Shown here in pieces: positions 52,516 through 60,540 of a stretch of 64,000 nt of DNA. The notes beneath the pieces were generated by a model. It was not told where the DNA came from, did not search any database, and was given only the letters and a program-made list of their open reading frames with translations. Position 1 is the first letter of the stretch. Every line of letters begins with the position of its first letter. The position numbers and the translations under genes were made by a program. Source of the DNA: Albibacterium sp963696875 (GTDB lineage Bacteria; Bacteroidota; Bacteroidia; Sphingobacteriales; Sphingobacteriaceae); NCBI GenBank assembly GCA_963696875.1, contig CAVOLQ010000002.1, positions 744,001 through 808,000 of the forward strand, written 5' to 3'.

Positions 52516-53322
52516 TTGAGAAATATAATATTAATAATAGCCCTTGTTTTTTCTATATCAGGCGGAGTTCAGGGTCAAAATAATTATCAGAAATACTTTT
52601 ATGACTATAATGTATCGGGGAATACTACAATATATGACTATAAAAATCAAAAATGGTTTTTCACAGACAGTATCGATGCTCACACGCAAACACTACCGGC
52701 TTCCACCTTTAAAATTATAAATTCTTTAATTGCTCTTGAGGAAAAAGCAATCAGAGATGAAAATGAAGTACTAAAATGGGATGGGGTAAACCGATCTCTT
52801 TTTGGTAAAGATATACCAAGTTGGAATAAAGATACCGATTTAAAAACAGCCTATAAAAATTCGACCATTTGGTTTTACGTTAGAATGGCTGAACGAATTG
52901 GCAGGGATAAATACTACCAATATTTAAAAAAATGCAAGTACGGAAATCTGAATTTTTCAGAAAAAGGAACTGATTTTTGGAATTATGGCGACTTTGGAAT
53001 CTCACCGAAAAATCAAATTGAATTTTTAATCCAATTGTATAAAAACAAACTGCCCTTTTCTCAAAAAACAATTGATACTGTAAAGGAAATAATGATTTCC
53101 GAAAATGCTAATGGTGTTATTTTCAGAGATAAAACAGGATGGACAAACAAAGACGGAATTGATATTGGCTGGTGGGTTGGTTATGTGGAAACACCTAGTG
53201 ATGTTTTTTTCTTTGCCACAAGAATACAAAAAGGGGTGAATGAAATTAATCCTAATTTTTCTAAAGCAAGAAAAGAGATTACGAAGGCAATTTTAAAAGA
53301 TTTAACAGCATTTTCGAACTAA
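52516..53322 (+). CDS. Class D (OXA-type) beta-lactamase
   Basis: A 268-aa periplasmic enzyme with a signal peptide (residues 1-20, cut after GVQG/Q). All class D signatures are visible: PASTFKI with the active-site Ser63-x-x-Lys66, STI at 116-118 in the SxV position, YGN at 142-144, KTGW at 206-209 and WWVGYV near 219-224. It hydrolyses beta-lactams through the carboxylated Lys66. Start codon appears to be TTG at 52516. The preceding 90 bp hold a 20-codon scrap (ATG 52445). Relatedness to known OXA groups cannot be told here. Confidence 0.92.
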   Translation: MRNIILIIALVFSISGGVQGQNNYQKYFYDYNVSGNTTIYDYKNQKWFFTDSIDAHTQTLPASTFKIINSLIALEEKAIRDENEVLKWDGVNRSLFGKDIPSWNKDTDLKTAYKNSTIWFYVRMAERIGRDKYYQYLKKCKYGNLNFSEKGTDFWNYGDFGISPKNQIEFLIQLYKNKLPFSQKTIDTVKEIMISENANGVIFRDKTGWTNKDGIDIGWWVGYVETPSDVFFFATRIQKGVNEINPNFSKARKEITKAILKDLTAFSN

Positions 53323-53529
53323 TCTTAAGATCCATTTCTGTGCAAAAAAAAAATGGATGGTTATTCAATTTAAAGTTTGCTATGGAGAAATTGACGGCAG
53401 TCTTCAAAGATTATCTAGATGATTAATAACAAATCAGAACATCAATATATGTAAATTGCGAAAAAAATAATCCGCAAAATTCTTCAATAAGAAGGGGCTA
53501 AATAGTTAACAAAATTAAAGCTATTCAAA

Positions 53530-53901
53530 ATGAATATACAAGAACATTATATAAATGAAATTAAAGTTGCGGAAGTTCTTTCAGACGAAATAATTATTAA
53601 TAATGCAGAAGACGCTCTGGATTTGATGGCTAACATCTATTATCAAGGATTTGATAAAATCATATTCCATCAAAAAAATATCACCTCTGACTTTTTTGAC
53701 TTAAAAAATCAAATGGCCGGAGAAATTCTTCAAAAGTTCTCAAATTATCGTATTCAGCTAGTAGTTGTAGGTGATTTTTCAGGCTTTACCAGTAAAAGTC
53801 TAAAAGATTTCATTTATGAAAGTAACAATGGAAAACAAGTTAACTTTTTAAGTTCAACAATTGATGCAATAAATGCATTGACAAACAATTATGGAAATTA
53901 A
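53530..53901 (+). CDS. DUF4180 protein (intact copy 2)
   Basis: A 123-aa protein: INEIKVAEVLSDEIIINNAE, DALDLMANIYYQGFDKIIFH, FDLKNQMAGEILQKFSNYRI, QLVVVGDFSGFTSKSLKDFI, YESNNGKQVNFL. It is the full form of the fragments at 44227 and 61527. The C-terminal block with YESN-GKQVNF is the conserved core. Function unknown, widespread in Bacteroidota and Firmicutes. A 39-codon frame from 53891 overlaps its end but is probably not a gene. Confidence 0.88.
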   Translation: MNIQEHYINEIKVAEVLSDEIIINNAEDALDLMANIYYQGFDKIIFHQKNITSDFFDLKNQMAGEILQKFSNYRIQLVVVGDFSGFTSKSLKDFIYESNNGKQVNFLSSTIDAINALTNNYGN

Positions 53902-54080
53902 AACAAAAGGAGATAGATTGACATCTAGCGAAGTCGAAGAAGCTCGCCCTGTTATCATTTCTTTATTCAATAAATGTAAAAAAGTGCAGGAAAGAACCTC
54001 ATGGCATTGATGTAAGTAGCGATGAAATTGGGTTGCATTAGAATGTAATAGAATTTCCAAAATGAAAATATAAAACGAAG

Positions 54081-54202
54081 ACACAACAATGTATAAACGC
54101 AATAGCAGAGTTAGTGTTTAACCAAAAGTAATTCTATGAATTTCTAGTCAGTTATAAACTGAAGATCATGCATAAAGACCGCTACTGCGCTTATAAATGA
54201 CC
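54081..54202 (+). repeat. attC-like element S6 between the DUF4180 and NTF2-like genes
   Basis: It opens with ACACAACAATGTATAAACGC (54081-54100) and closes with ACCGCTACTGCGCTTATAAA (54178-54197) then TGACC. The minus-strand element S4 (35105-35300) opens with GCACAACATTGTATAAAAG and closes with CCGCTACTGCGTTTATACTTGACC. Orientation follows the plus-strand cassettes. This is the second intact member of the S4 type. Confidence 0.65.
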
Positions 54203-54244
54203 ATTAAATATAGAAATAATATAACAATACAATAGAAAATAAAT

Positions 54245-54646
54245 ATGGAAAACAACTCACTAGCAATCGCACAAAATTTCCTAAAACATCTTACAGAAAG
54301 AAATTTGGAGGATTTAACAAGCTTATTCTCTGAAAACTTGGATTGGTATATCCCAGGTGACGAAAGTAAAGCAGAATGGTTAGGAAAAAGAAATAATCGA
54401 AAAGATGTTTCTGCCTTTTATGAATTATTATGGAAAAACACCGAACCTGTTTCTGCAAAAATTGACAACATGTTCACTGATAAACAGAATGCAGTAATTA
54501 CAGGAGAGTTCTCGACTAGAATGATTGCCACTAACAAAATAGTTGACTCTATGTTTTGCATTCAGATGCAGATTCAAAGTAATCAAATAGTTAAATACAG
54601 ATTATTGGAAGACAGTTATGCTGTTTCAAAAGCACTAACAAAATAA
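54245..54646 (+). CDS. NTF2-like (SnoaL-like) protein
   Basis: A 133-aa protein with AQNFLKHLTERNLEDLTSLF, SENLDWYIPGDESKAEWLGK, FYELLWKNTEPVSAKIDNMF and TDKQNAVITGEFSTRMIATN, the NTF2-like cone fold. It resembles but does not duplicate the gene at 34256. Probably a small-molecule binding or isomerase-like protein. Preceded by S6. Confidence 0.85.
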   Translation: MENNSLAIAQNFLKHLTERNLEDLTSLFSENLDWYIPGDESKAEWLGKRNNRKDVSAFYELLWKNTEPVSAKIDNMFTDKQNAVITGEFSTRMIATNKIVDSMFCIQMQIQSNQIVKYRLLEDSYAVSKALTK

Positions 54647-54810
54647 ATCGATTATTAATTTGCTGGGAAAAATTGAGAAAAGTATGCACATAAAAAAGAA
54701 TAACTGGCAAAAATAGAATAGTAAAAAAACAACATGTAAATCAATGATATTTTACAATGATTGGATTTCTGTTTTTTTCTTAAACAAAAATTTCAAAAAT
54801 TAAATCTCTA

Positions 54811-54960
54811 ATGAATTTTATTATAAGCATAGGGTTGCTTTTAGTTATAAATCCCATTTGCCAAGTAAAACAAAATTATTCAGATACCAAATCAAAAAAG
54901 GAAGTAAAAATGGAAACGAAAAACCGAGACACAATACAAGTTAGTGTAATCGGGAAATAA
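54811..54960 (+). pseudogene. SRPBCC-type N-terminal fragment with a signal-like start
   Basis: From ATG 54811 the frame reads MNFIISIGLLLVINPICQVK, then KMETKNRDTIQVSV and a stop. The METKNRDTIQVSV part matches the beginning of AHSA1-type proteins. The rest has been lost. The stop lies in DNA (54955-55010) containing TTAGCGGTTCGTTG, possibly another truncated attC-like core. Confidence 0.4.
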
Positions 54961-55013
54961 CAATGCACAAAATTTCCACTATGTTAGCGGTTCGTTGTTT
55001 TCTTTACTCCGAT

Positions 55014-55469
55014 TTATCTTTCGATTATACTTTGGCCTTCGTTAATCAAGGGCAATAATTTATTTTGCAAATAATTTGTCCAAGAAGGAGCACAAGAGTT
55101 GTAGCATTCAATTTCAGTGGTCAGGCCTTTGTGTGTGAAAGTGAGTTGTGTTTTGCCACCTGTATTAGAAATTTCAAAAACAATTTGTGTACCTATCCAC
55201 TCGTCCGTTTTTTCTACAAAGCCCAATACACTTTTGGTAACGAGCCAAACCACTTTTTCATTGGGAATTACCTCCACTATTTTTTGTGTGCATTGATGAA
55301 CACCACCTGCTGCACTAAAACTAAATTCATCATTTAGGTTTTCTGTACTGCCTGTAAATTCTTCATTGTGATAGCCCGTCCACCAATCACGAACTTTGAG
55401 AATTGCTTGATACACTTCTTGTGGCGTTCGCTCTGTCAGAAGCGTGAGTTTAAAATCTGATGCTTTCAT
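55014..55469 (-). CDS. SRPBCC/AHSA1-family protein
   Basis: The start is set at 55469 (MKASDFKLTLLTERTPQEVY); the distal Met at 55502 adds residues not typical of the family. The 151-aa protein has YQAILKVRDWWTGYHNEEFT, FSFSAAGGVHQCTQKIVEVI, VVWLVTKSVLGFVEKTDEWI, the AHSA1 fold. It is the only complete minus-strand gene among the plus-strand cassettes here. Confidence 0.88.
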   Translation of the reverse strand: MKASDFKLTLLTERTPQEVYQAILKVRDWWTGYHNEEFTGSTENLNDEFSFSAAGGVHQCTQKIVEVIPNEKVVWLVTKSVLGFVEKTDEWIGTQIVFEISNTGGKTQLTFTHKGLTTEIECYNSCAPSWTNYLQNKLLPLINEGQSIIER

Positions 55470-55504
55470 TTTTTTACAATCTAAAATTTTTTCCTTTTGC
55501 AATC

Positions 55505-55687
55505 GCAGTTGATATTTGTCCGCAATGATGTGAATTATGAAATAGAAGTATCGATAAAAGTTTTATTTTCGAAATTTTCCCGAACCAGGGTGTATCTATT
55601 TCTTCAAGCCATTCGTTGTCTGTTGTATTAAGAACTAATTTTTTAAGAGTGCTGTAACCCTTTTCAAAATACGCATGGCTTATTTCA
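55505..55687 (-). pseudogene. DinB-like fragment duplicated from the 45-kb copy
   Basis: The 108 bases 55580-55687 are identical to 45193-45300, and 55505-55579 is a diverged continuation. It encodes the middle and C-terminal part of a DinB protein. It is cut at 55687, where a plus-strand frame (RDLTELIEIHKVLLRSGDVG, VGTNYIL) begins without a start. That piece is unassigned debris. 55770-55940 contains ATTGCA/CATTATTG micro-repeats and two copies of GTAATTAMAATGAGTATTT. Confidence 0.75.
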
Positions 55688-55999
55688 GAGATTTAACAGA
55701 GTTAATTGAAATACATAAAGTATTATTGCGTTCTGGCGATGTTGGTGTAGGAACTAATTATATTTTGATTGGCTCATGATTGGTTCAATTGGCTCATAAT
55801 TGAATCATTAGTGGTTTAATAGTAATTAAAATGAGTATTTTTATTCCATCATTATTGCAGCAATTGCATCATTATTGCACCATCATTGAATCATCATTGG
55901 TTCAAATCGTAATTACAATGAGTATTTGCATTTCCGTTCTAAAATCGTGTTTTGCTTATCCAACAATGCTTGCTGATTGCAGCGCCAAGTCAAATCAAA

Positions 56000-56491
56000 A
56001 TGAAAGAAAAGAAAATAACGTTGATCAAGTACGCATTAACTGACTTTGATGACTACAAAACGCTCGTTAATGATGATGAAGTAATGAAATATATCTCGGG
56101 AAAAGGATTGACAGAAAATGAAGCGAAGACAAAATTCAACTCGATAATTAATATCGGTAAAATGGAAGAAACGCTTGGATATTTTAAAGTGCTCAATCAT
56201 GAAAACCAGCTTATCGGTGATTGTAAGCTAGTTCGGTATAAAAATGGCAATTCAATTCTTGAAATTGGATACCTTTTAAAGAAAGAACATTGGCGAAAAG
56301 GATTTGGGACAGTAATATGTAATAAATTGCTCGCTATGGCCACCAACACCCATCCCGAATTGGACATTATTGGAATTATTGACCCTGCCAATCAAGCCTC
56401 AAAAGCACTATTAACCAAAATGGGCTTTGAGCCTTATTTTATGGGAATCGAAAATAAAATGCCTACTGAAAAACTAATTCTAAAAAGGTGA
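56000..56491 (+). CDS. GNAT-family N-acetyltransferase
   Basis: The start is placed at 56000 (MKEKKITLIKYALTDFDDYK), where homology begins, not at the distal Met. The 163-aa protein has VMKYISGKGLTENEAKTKFN, ILEIGYLLKKEHWRKGFGTV with the acetyl-CoA loop (R/K-x-x-G-x-G/A), and IDPANQASKALLTKMGFEPY. Acceptor unknown. Last cassette before the ORF6N gene; its stop is followed by ACACAACGGCTAATGG, a possible cassette core. Confidence 0.9.
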   Translation: MKEKKITLIKYALTDFDDYKTLVNDDEVMKYISGKGLTENEAKTKFNSIINIGKMEETLGYFKVLNHENQLIGDCKLVRYKNGNSILEIGYLLKKEHWRKGFGTVICNKLLAMATNTHPELDIIGIIDPANQASKALLTKMGFEPYFMGIENKMPTEKLILKR

Positions 56492-56524
56492 CACAACGGC
56501 TAATGGATTAGATGTACCGCAAAA

Positions 56525-56643
56525 CCTTTACCAAATTAGGGGGCAGAAGGTGATGCTGCATTTTAATCTCGCTAAACTATATGAAGTAGAAAATCGTGCT
56601 CTTAAACAAGCGGTCTAACGAAAACAGCAAAGGTTTCCAAACG
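56525..56643 (+). pseudogene. ORF6N-domain gene, 5' part split by the RIT element
   Basis: The frame reads VPQNLYQIRGQKVMLHFNLA, KLYEVENRALKQAV, then a TAA and RKQQRFPN, ending at the shared hexamer CAAACG. ORF6N proteins are phage or mobile-element DNA-binding proteins. The start codon is lost at the GNAT cassette end, so this copy was already truncated before RIT insertion. The in-frame TAA is a second lesion. The right half is at 60165. Confidence 0.7.
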
Positions 56644-56761
56644 TTATGCAAAGCTTTACATAACTTCAGTTATGTAAACAAAATGATTATGTAAAGTTTA
56701 AGCTATTAATGCCTACTATTTACTTCTAGACAGGATTTGAAAGATTTCACTTTACATAATC
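56638..56761. repeat. RIT left end with core sites and inverted repeat
   Basis: In order: hexamer CAAACG (56638-56643), TTATGCAAAG (56644-56653), CTTTACATAA (56654-56663), CTTCAG (56664-56669), TTATGTAAAC (56670-56679), then GATTATGTAAAG (56685-56696) and CTTTACATAATC (56750-56761). The 28 bases 56669-56696 match the inverse of 60138-60165 at 27 positions. The extra arm pair between CAAACG and CTTCAG has no partner on the right. Confidence 0.85.
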
Positions 56762-56815
56762 ATACTCGATATTTTTGTTAGTGGGCGATGTTGCCCCAAA
56801 CAAAATATTGTATCA

Positions 56816-58072
56816 ATGAAACACAAACCCAAGAAATTAGAAGACCTCATAGGCGAGATCAGGGCTTATTTTAAAAATGATCGAAGAGTGGCTGACAATA
56901 CGATTTTAAGCTACCGCACGTATTGGCGAAAGTTCGAGAATTATCTTTTAACACATGAGATCGTTTTGGTAGATACGACTGTTTGTAAAGATTATTTGTC
57001 TCATCTATTTGCAGATAAGGACCTCAAAACGCTAACAGGCTATGAAAAGATGAACTTAATGGTTATCAATGACCTCATTGAATTCCAAGAAACTGGGATC
57101 GTGCTAAGGATAAAAAATACCCTAATTGCTTTTGAAGGCTCGGTGGGTAAACTGATGACTGAATACATCGTTGACCGATGTGCTCAAAGGTATTCCCAAC
57201 AGACACTCTATATATACAGATTATACCTGTCTGATTTCTTGAATTATTTAATACAGAACAATATCCAGTCGATAAAGGATCTAAATGAACTGCACCTCTT
57301 AATGTATTTCAAACGCTTTAAGCCACAAAAGCAGGCAACGGCAAGTAGAACCATAGTTGTTATCAGGGGCTTTTTTAGCTTCTTATATAAACAGCAAATC
57401 CTTGATGTCGATTATTCCAAGATCATTCCTAAAAACGGTTATAGGCTACAGGCGAAGCTACCTTCCACCTATGCAACAGCTGAAGTTGTAAAACTGATTG
57501 ATTCCATCGATAGAGCTTGCGCTACTGGTAAACGCAATTATGCGATTATATTATTGGCCGCAAAATTAGGCTTGAGGGCTTCTGATATAGCTAATATCCA
57601 ATTCAGTAATATTGATTGGACGCAAAGCGCAATTAAGATGGCACAGTATAAAACAGGCAGGGCACTGGAATTACCCCTGCTACCGGAGGTGGGTAATGCC
57701 ATCATTGACTACTTAAGATATGGCAGGCCAAAATCAAATAGCCCATATGTTTTTCTTTTGGCTGTTTCGCCGTATAAAGAACTGATGCCCACTTCAATTT
57801 ATACGATAGTAAAACAAGCCTTTTCAAATACAGATATAAACACATTACATAAAAAACGGGGGCCTCATGCGCTTAGACATAGTTTGGCCGGGCGTCTGCT
57901 TGAAAATAAAACTACCCTGCCAGTTATTTCAGAAATTTTGGGTCATGAAAACACTGAAACAACCCGGTATTATTTACGTGTTGATCTGCAATCACTCCGT
58001 CATTGCGTATTAGATGTTCCTACGGTGCCCATATCGTTTTATACGCAGAAAGGAGGATACTTTTATGCCTAA
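56816..58072 (+). CDS. ritA: RIT tyrosine recombinase A
   Basis: A 418-aa site-specific recombinase. The N-terminal SAM-like DNA-binding domain is followed by a catalytic domain with Arg in LGLRASDIANIQ, HALRHSLAGRLLE (His-x-x-Arg), LGHENTETTRYYL (second His, Tyr nucleophile). The protein is longer than typical XerC/D because of an N-terminal extension, as expected for RitA. It overlaps ritB by 8 bp. A strong ribosome site (AAAGGAGGA near 58049) serves ritB. Confidence 0.92.
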   Translation: MKHKPKKLEDLIGEIRAYFKNDRRVADNTILSYRTYWRKFENYLLTHEIVLVDTTVCKDYLSHLFADKDLKTLTGYEKMNLMVINDLIEFQETGIVLRIKNTLIAFEGSVGKLMTEYIVDRCAQRYSQQTLYIYRLYLSDFLNYLIQNNIQSIKDLNELHLLMYFKRFKPQKQATASRTIVVIRGFFSFLYKQQILDVDYSKIIPKNGYRLQAKLPSTYATAEVVKLIDSIDRACATGKRNYAIILLAAKLGLRASDIANIQFSNIDWTQSAIKMAQYKTGRALELPLLPEVGNAIIDYLRYGRPKSNSPYVFLLAVSPYKELMPTSIYTIVKQAFSNTDINTLHKKRGPHALRHSLAGRLLENKTTLPVISEILGHENTETTRYYLRVDLQSLRHCVLDVPTVPISFYTQKGGYFYA

Positions 58073-59057
58073 AATAAACTACTGGGGCATTTATGCCAAT
58101 CATATCGAACAGTTTGTATCCTTTAAAAGAAGTCTTGGTTATAAGTACTTAGAGCAAGAAAAGTTGTTCGCCAAATTCGACCGGTTTACCATTGAAGCAG
58201 GAGAAACTACTGTTGGTATTTCTAAAGAACTATCGGATAAATGGTTTGCAAAAATGGGCAACGAATCTGACAATTATCGATATGCGCGTTGTGTTTGCAT
58301 CAATCAGTTTTCCTCTTATCTGTGCAATATCAATATCCGTTCATTTGTTGGCAAACTGCCCAAACAAAGAGATTCCTTTGTTCCGTATGTTTTCTCAAAA
58401 ACAGAGATGGCAAATATCTTTAATGCTTGCGATGAATTAGCTACAAAATGCCTGAAGATGAATTCTTCGGTGTTCTCGATGCCGCTTTTGATCAGGTTCC
58501 TATATGGTACAGGGTTACGTATCAATGAAGCGTTAGGGCTAAGAAATAAAGACTTCAACCTGATCGATAACTATATTGTAGTGAAAGACAGTAAAAATGG
58601 TTTGGAACGAACTGTGCCACTTTCAGGTTCGTTAGCAATCGAATGCCAAACATACTTAGAATATAGAGATCAACTCCCTATCGATACTTCTGATGATAGC
58701 CCTTTCTTCGTAACACTAAATGGTTCATCCTTTAAATGGTCATCCGTTTACCGTTGGTTCAGAAAGATATTAATAAAGTCGGAAATTGCTTTTGTTGGTG
58801 GTACACATTGTCATTCAGGTCCGAGAATCCATGATATAAGGCATACCACAGCCTGTCATTCTTTGGCAAGAATGGTTGATGATGGACTCGATTTATATTG
58901 CTCGCTACCTATCATCTCCACATTCTTAGGCCATCAATCCCTTAAAGCTACAGACCTGTATGTTAGGCTGACTGCCGAGATGTATCCTGGTCTTCTTAAA
59001 AATGCCGACTTATTATGTTTAAACGTTTTCCCAAGCCTTGAATATGAAGCCTACTGA
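58065..59057 (+). CDS. ritB: RIT tyrosine recombinase B
   Basis: The true ATG is at 58065, 9 bp behind AGGAGG, an unusually good Shine-Dalgarno for this phylum. The 330-aa protein has Arg in TGLRINEALGLR, IHDIRHTTACHSL (His-x-x-Arg) and FLGHQSLKATDLYVR (His, Tyr). The family uses it together with A and C for excision and integration. It overlaps ritC by 14 bp, so translation is coupled across the trio. Confidence 0.92.
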   Translation: MPKINYWGIYANHIEQFVSFKRSLGYKYLEQEKLFAKFDRFTIEAGETTVGISKELSDKWFAKMGNESDNYRYARCVCINQFSSYLCNINIRSFVGKLPKQRDSFVPYVFSKTEMANIFNACDELATKCLKMNSSVFSMPLLIRFLYGTGLRINEALGLRNKDFNLIDNYIVVKDSKNGLERTVPLSGSLAIECQTYLEYRDQLPIDTSDDSPFFVTLNGSSFKWSSVYRWFRKILIKSEIAFVGGTHCHSGPRIHDIRHTTACHSLARMVDDGLDLYCSLPIISTFLGHQSLKATDLYVRLTAEMYPGLLKNADLLCLNVFPSLEYEAY

Positions 59058-60063
59058 TTTCTCAAAATACCTGACGGATTTTTTTACAAAATATCTGACC
59101 CATGAAAGGGGCTTAAGTGCAAATACCGTCGTATCATATCGCGATACATTTATTCTGCTGATAACATTTATGGAACGCAAAAAAGGCATTAAGCCAGAAA
59201 AGCTTGAGCTAATATCAATAACTAAAAAGCTGATCGTAGAGTTCCTGGACTGGCTGGAATCGGAAAGGAGATCAGGTACAGCAACCAGAAATCAAAGGCT
59301 TGCTGCAATACATTCGTTTTTTAGATATGTGCAATACCAACGACCGGATTACTTACATGAATATCAACAGATCATGTCTATACGGATTAAAAAGGTGAGC
59401 AAGCCCGTAATGAGTTACCTGACAATTGATGGCATTAGATTGTTGTTGCAACAGCCTGATGTTAGCATCAGGAAAGGCAGGCGGGATCTAGCATTATTAT
59501 CTTTGTTGTACGATACAGGCGCCCGGGTACAGGAAATCATTGATCTTACACCTGCATCAGTCCGCTTTAATAAACCACATACCATCCTTTTGAAAGGTAA
59601 GGGAAATAAAAGCCGGGTTATTCCGCTATTAGATGATCAAGTTGATATATTGAAAAAGTATATGACCGAATGGAAATTGATGGAGCCGTTCGCAAACCAG
59701 TATCCACTTTTTGCTAATAGCTATCATCAAAAACTAACCAGGGCCGGCATTACCAATATACTGTTTAAATATGTGAAAATGGCACGGGAGAAAGATCAGG
59801 GTCTAATTCCTGAAAGGATAAGCTGTCATTCTTTGCGGCATTCTAAAGCGATGCATCTTCTGCAAGCTGGAATAAACCTGGTCTACATCAGGGACATTCT
59901 CGGCCATGTATCTGTCCAAACCACTGAGATATATGCCAAAGCGGATGCTAATCTAAAAAGGCAAGCTCTTGAAAAGGCATATATAAATGTTAAACCTGCC
60001 GAAGTTGTTGATGCAATGTGGATAGGAAATACGGGTCTCAAAGCCTGGTTAAATAGCTTTTAA
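59044..60063 (+). CDS. ritC: RIT tyrosine recombinase C
   Basis: ATG 59044 (the frame begins with a TTG two codons earlier). The 339-aa protein has an N-terminal SAM-like domain (FFTKYLTHERGLSANTVVSY) and catalytic Arg in TGARVQEIID, CHSLRHSKAMHLL, ILGHVSVQTTEIYAK. It looks like an ordinary XerC-type recombinase. It stops 8 bp before the right inverted end. Confidence 0.92.
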   Translation: MKPTDFSKYLTDFFTKYLTHERGLSANTVVSYRDTFILLITFMERKKGIKPEKLELISITKKLIVEFLDWLESERRSGTATRNQRLAAIHSFFRYVQYQRPDYLHEYQQIMSIRIKKVSKPVMSYLTIDGIRLLLQQPDVSIRKGRRDLALLSLLYDTGARVQEIIDLTPASVRFNKPHTILLKGKGNKSRVIPLLDDQVDILKKYMTEWKLMEPFANQYPLFANSYHQKLTRAGITNILFKYVKMAREKDQGLIPERISCHSLRHSKAMHLLQAGINLVYIRDILGHVSVQTTEIYAKADANLKRQALEKAYINVKPAEVVDAMWIGNTGLKAWLNSF

Positions 60064-60070
60064 CTGCAAG

Positions 60071-60170
60071 GATTATGTAAAGCAAACTCCATTAAAATCC
60101 ATTCAGGAATAGATGGAAAGGCAACAATCGCTTTATACTTTACATAATCCTTTTGTTTACATAACAAACG
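60071..60170. repeat. RIT right end with inverted repeat and crossover hexamer
   Basis: GATTATGTAAAG (60071-60082) and CTTTACATAATC...GTTTACATAA (60138-60164) mirror the left end, followed by CAAACG (60165-60170). The two ends pair over about 93 bases with scattered mismatches (AAGC-ATT-TGCC and GGATTT patches also align). Confidence 0.85.
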
Positions 60171-60307
60171 ATTTTATGTTTCAGCTTACGAAAGATGAAT
60201 GGCGTGAGCTTATCACAATCTGTGATAACCTCCCTGATGGTTTTCCAAAGGCTAGCTCGCAGCCCAAATGGCCGCATCTAGAATTGCAGATAGAAAAATG
60301 TACTTAG
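60165..60307 (+). pseudogene. ORF6N-domain gene, 3' part after the RIT element
   Basis: It continues the left fragment in frame from AAC GAT: NDFMFQLTKDEWRELITICD, NLPDG, then a different tail FPKASSQPKWPHLELQIEKC and stop. The normal ORF6N continuation (SxxPPFAFTEQG) is absent, so the gene had been truncated or frameshifted behind NLPDG as well. Confidence 0.7.
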
Positions 60308-60454
60308 ATTTTATACTTTGCTCATAGTTGCACCTATAACCAATTTCAACGCGGTCGCCTAATTTTTGGCCGCGCTTTAGTTAGTGAAATATCTATCGAA
60401 AGAACTAAATATTTTAATATATTTACTTACAGTAAAATACAATGACAGATTTAG

Positions 60455-60540
60455 TGATTCAGGTTGTAGCGGTTGTGAGCTTAAGAAGTAAATTTCAGTT
60501 TTCATTACATCGCTAAACCGTTGCCCGTTGCTAAACAATT
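60455..60540 (+). repeat. attC-like element S7 upstream of the ABC cassette
   Basis: GTTGTAGCGGTTG (60463 on) faces CATCGCTAAACCGTTGCCCG (60506 on), and the string ends GTTGCTAAACAATT directly before ATG 60541. Arms are weaker than in S2 or S4. Orientation matches the downstream genes. Confidence 0.4.

Larger units (their letters stand above)
56638..60170 (+). mobile_element. Recombinase-in-trio (RIT) element inserted in an ORF6N gene
   Basis: Three overlapping tyrosine-recombinase genes (ritA, ritB, ritC) lie in the same direction, bracketed by roughly 93-bp imperfect inverted ends (56669-56761 and 60071-60165). The hexamer CAAACG at 56638-56643 is repeated at 60165-60170. Joining the flanks at one CAAACG restores the ORF6N reading RFPN-DFMFQLTKDEW in frame. 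The trio order and overlaps match the RIT class. All three proteins keep catalytic residues, so the element may be active. Confidence 0.9.

Noticed and set aside
53891..54010. 39-codon frame after DUF4180
   Set aside because: It overlaps the DUF4180 end by 11 bp and has no family or start signal; could be real but support is too thin.
55770..55940. CATTATTG/ATTGCA micro-repeats as an iteron array or origin
   Set aside because: Spacing is irregular and the units drift; it is more likely low-complexity DNA at a debris junction.
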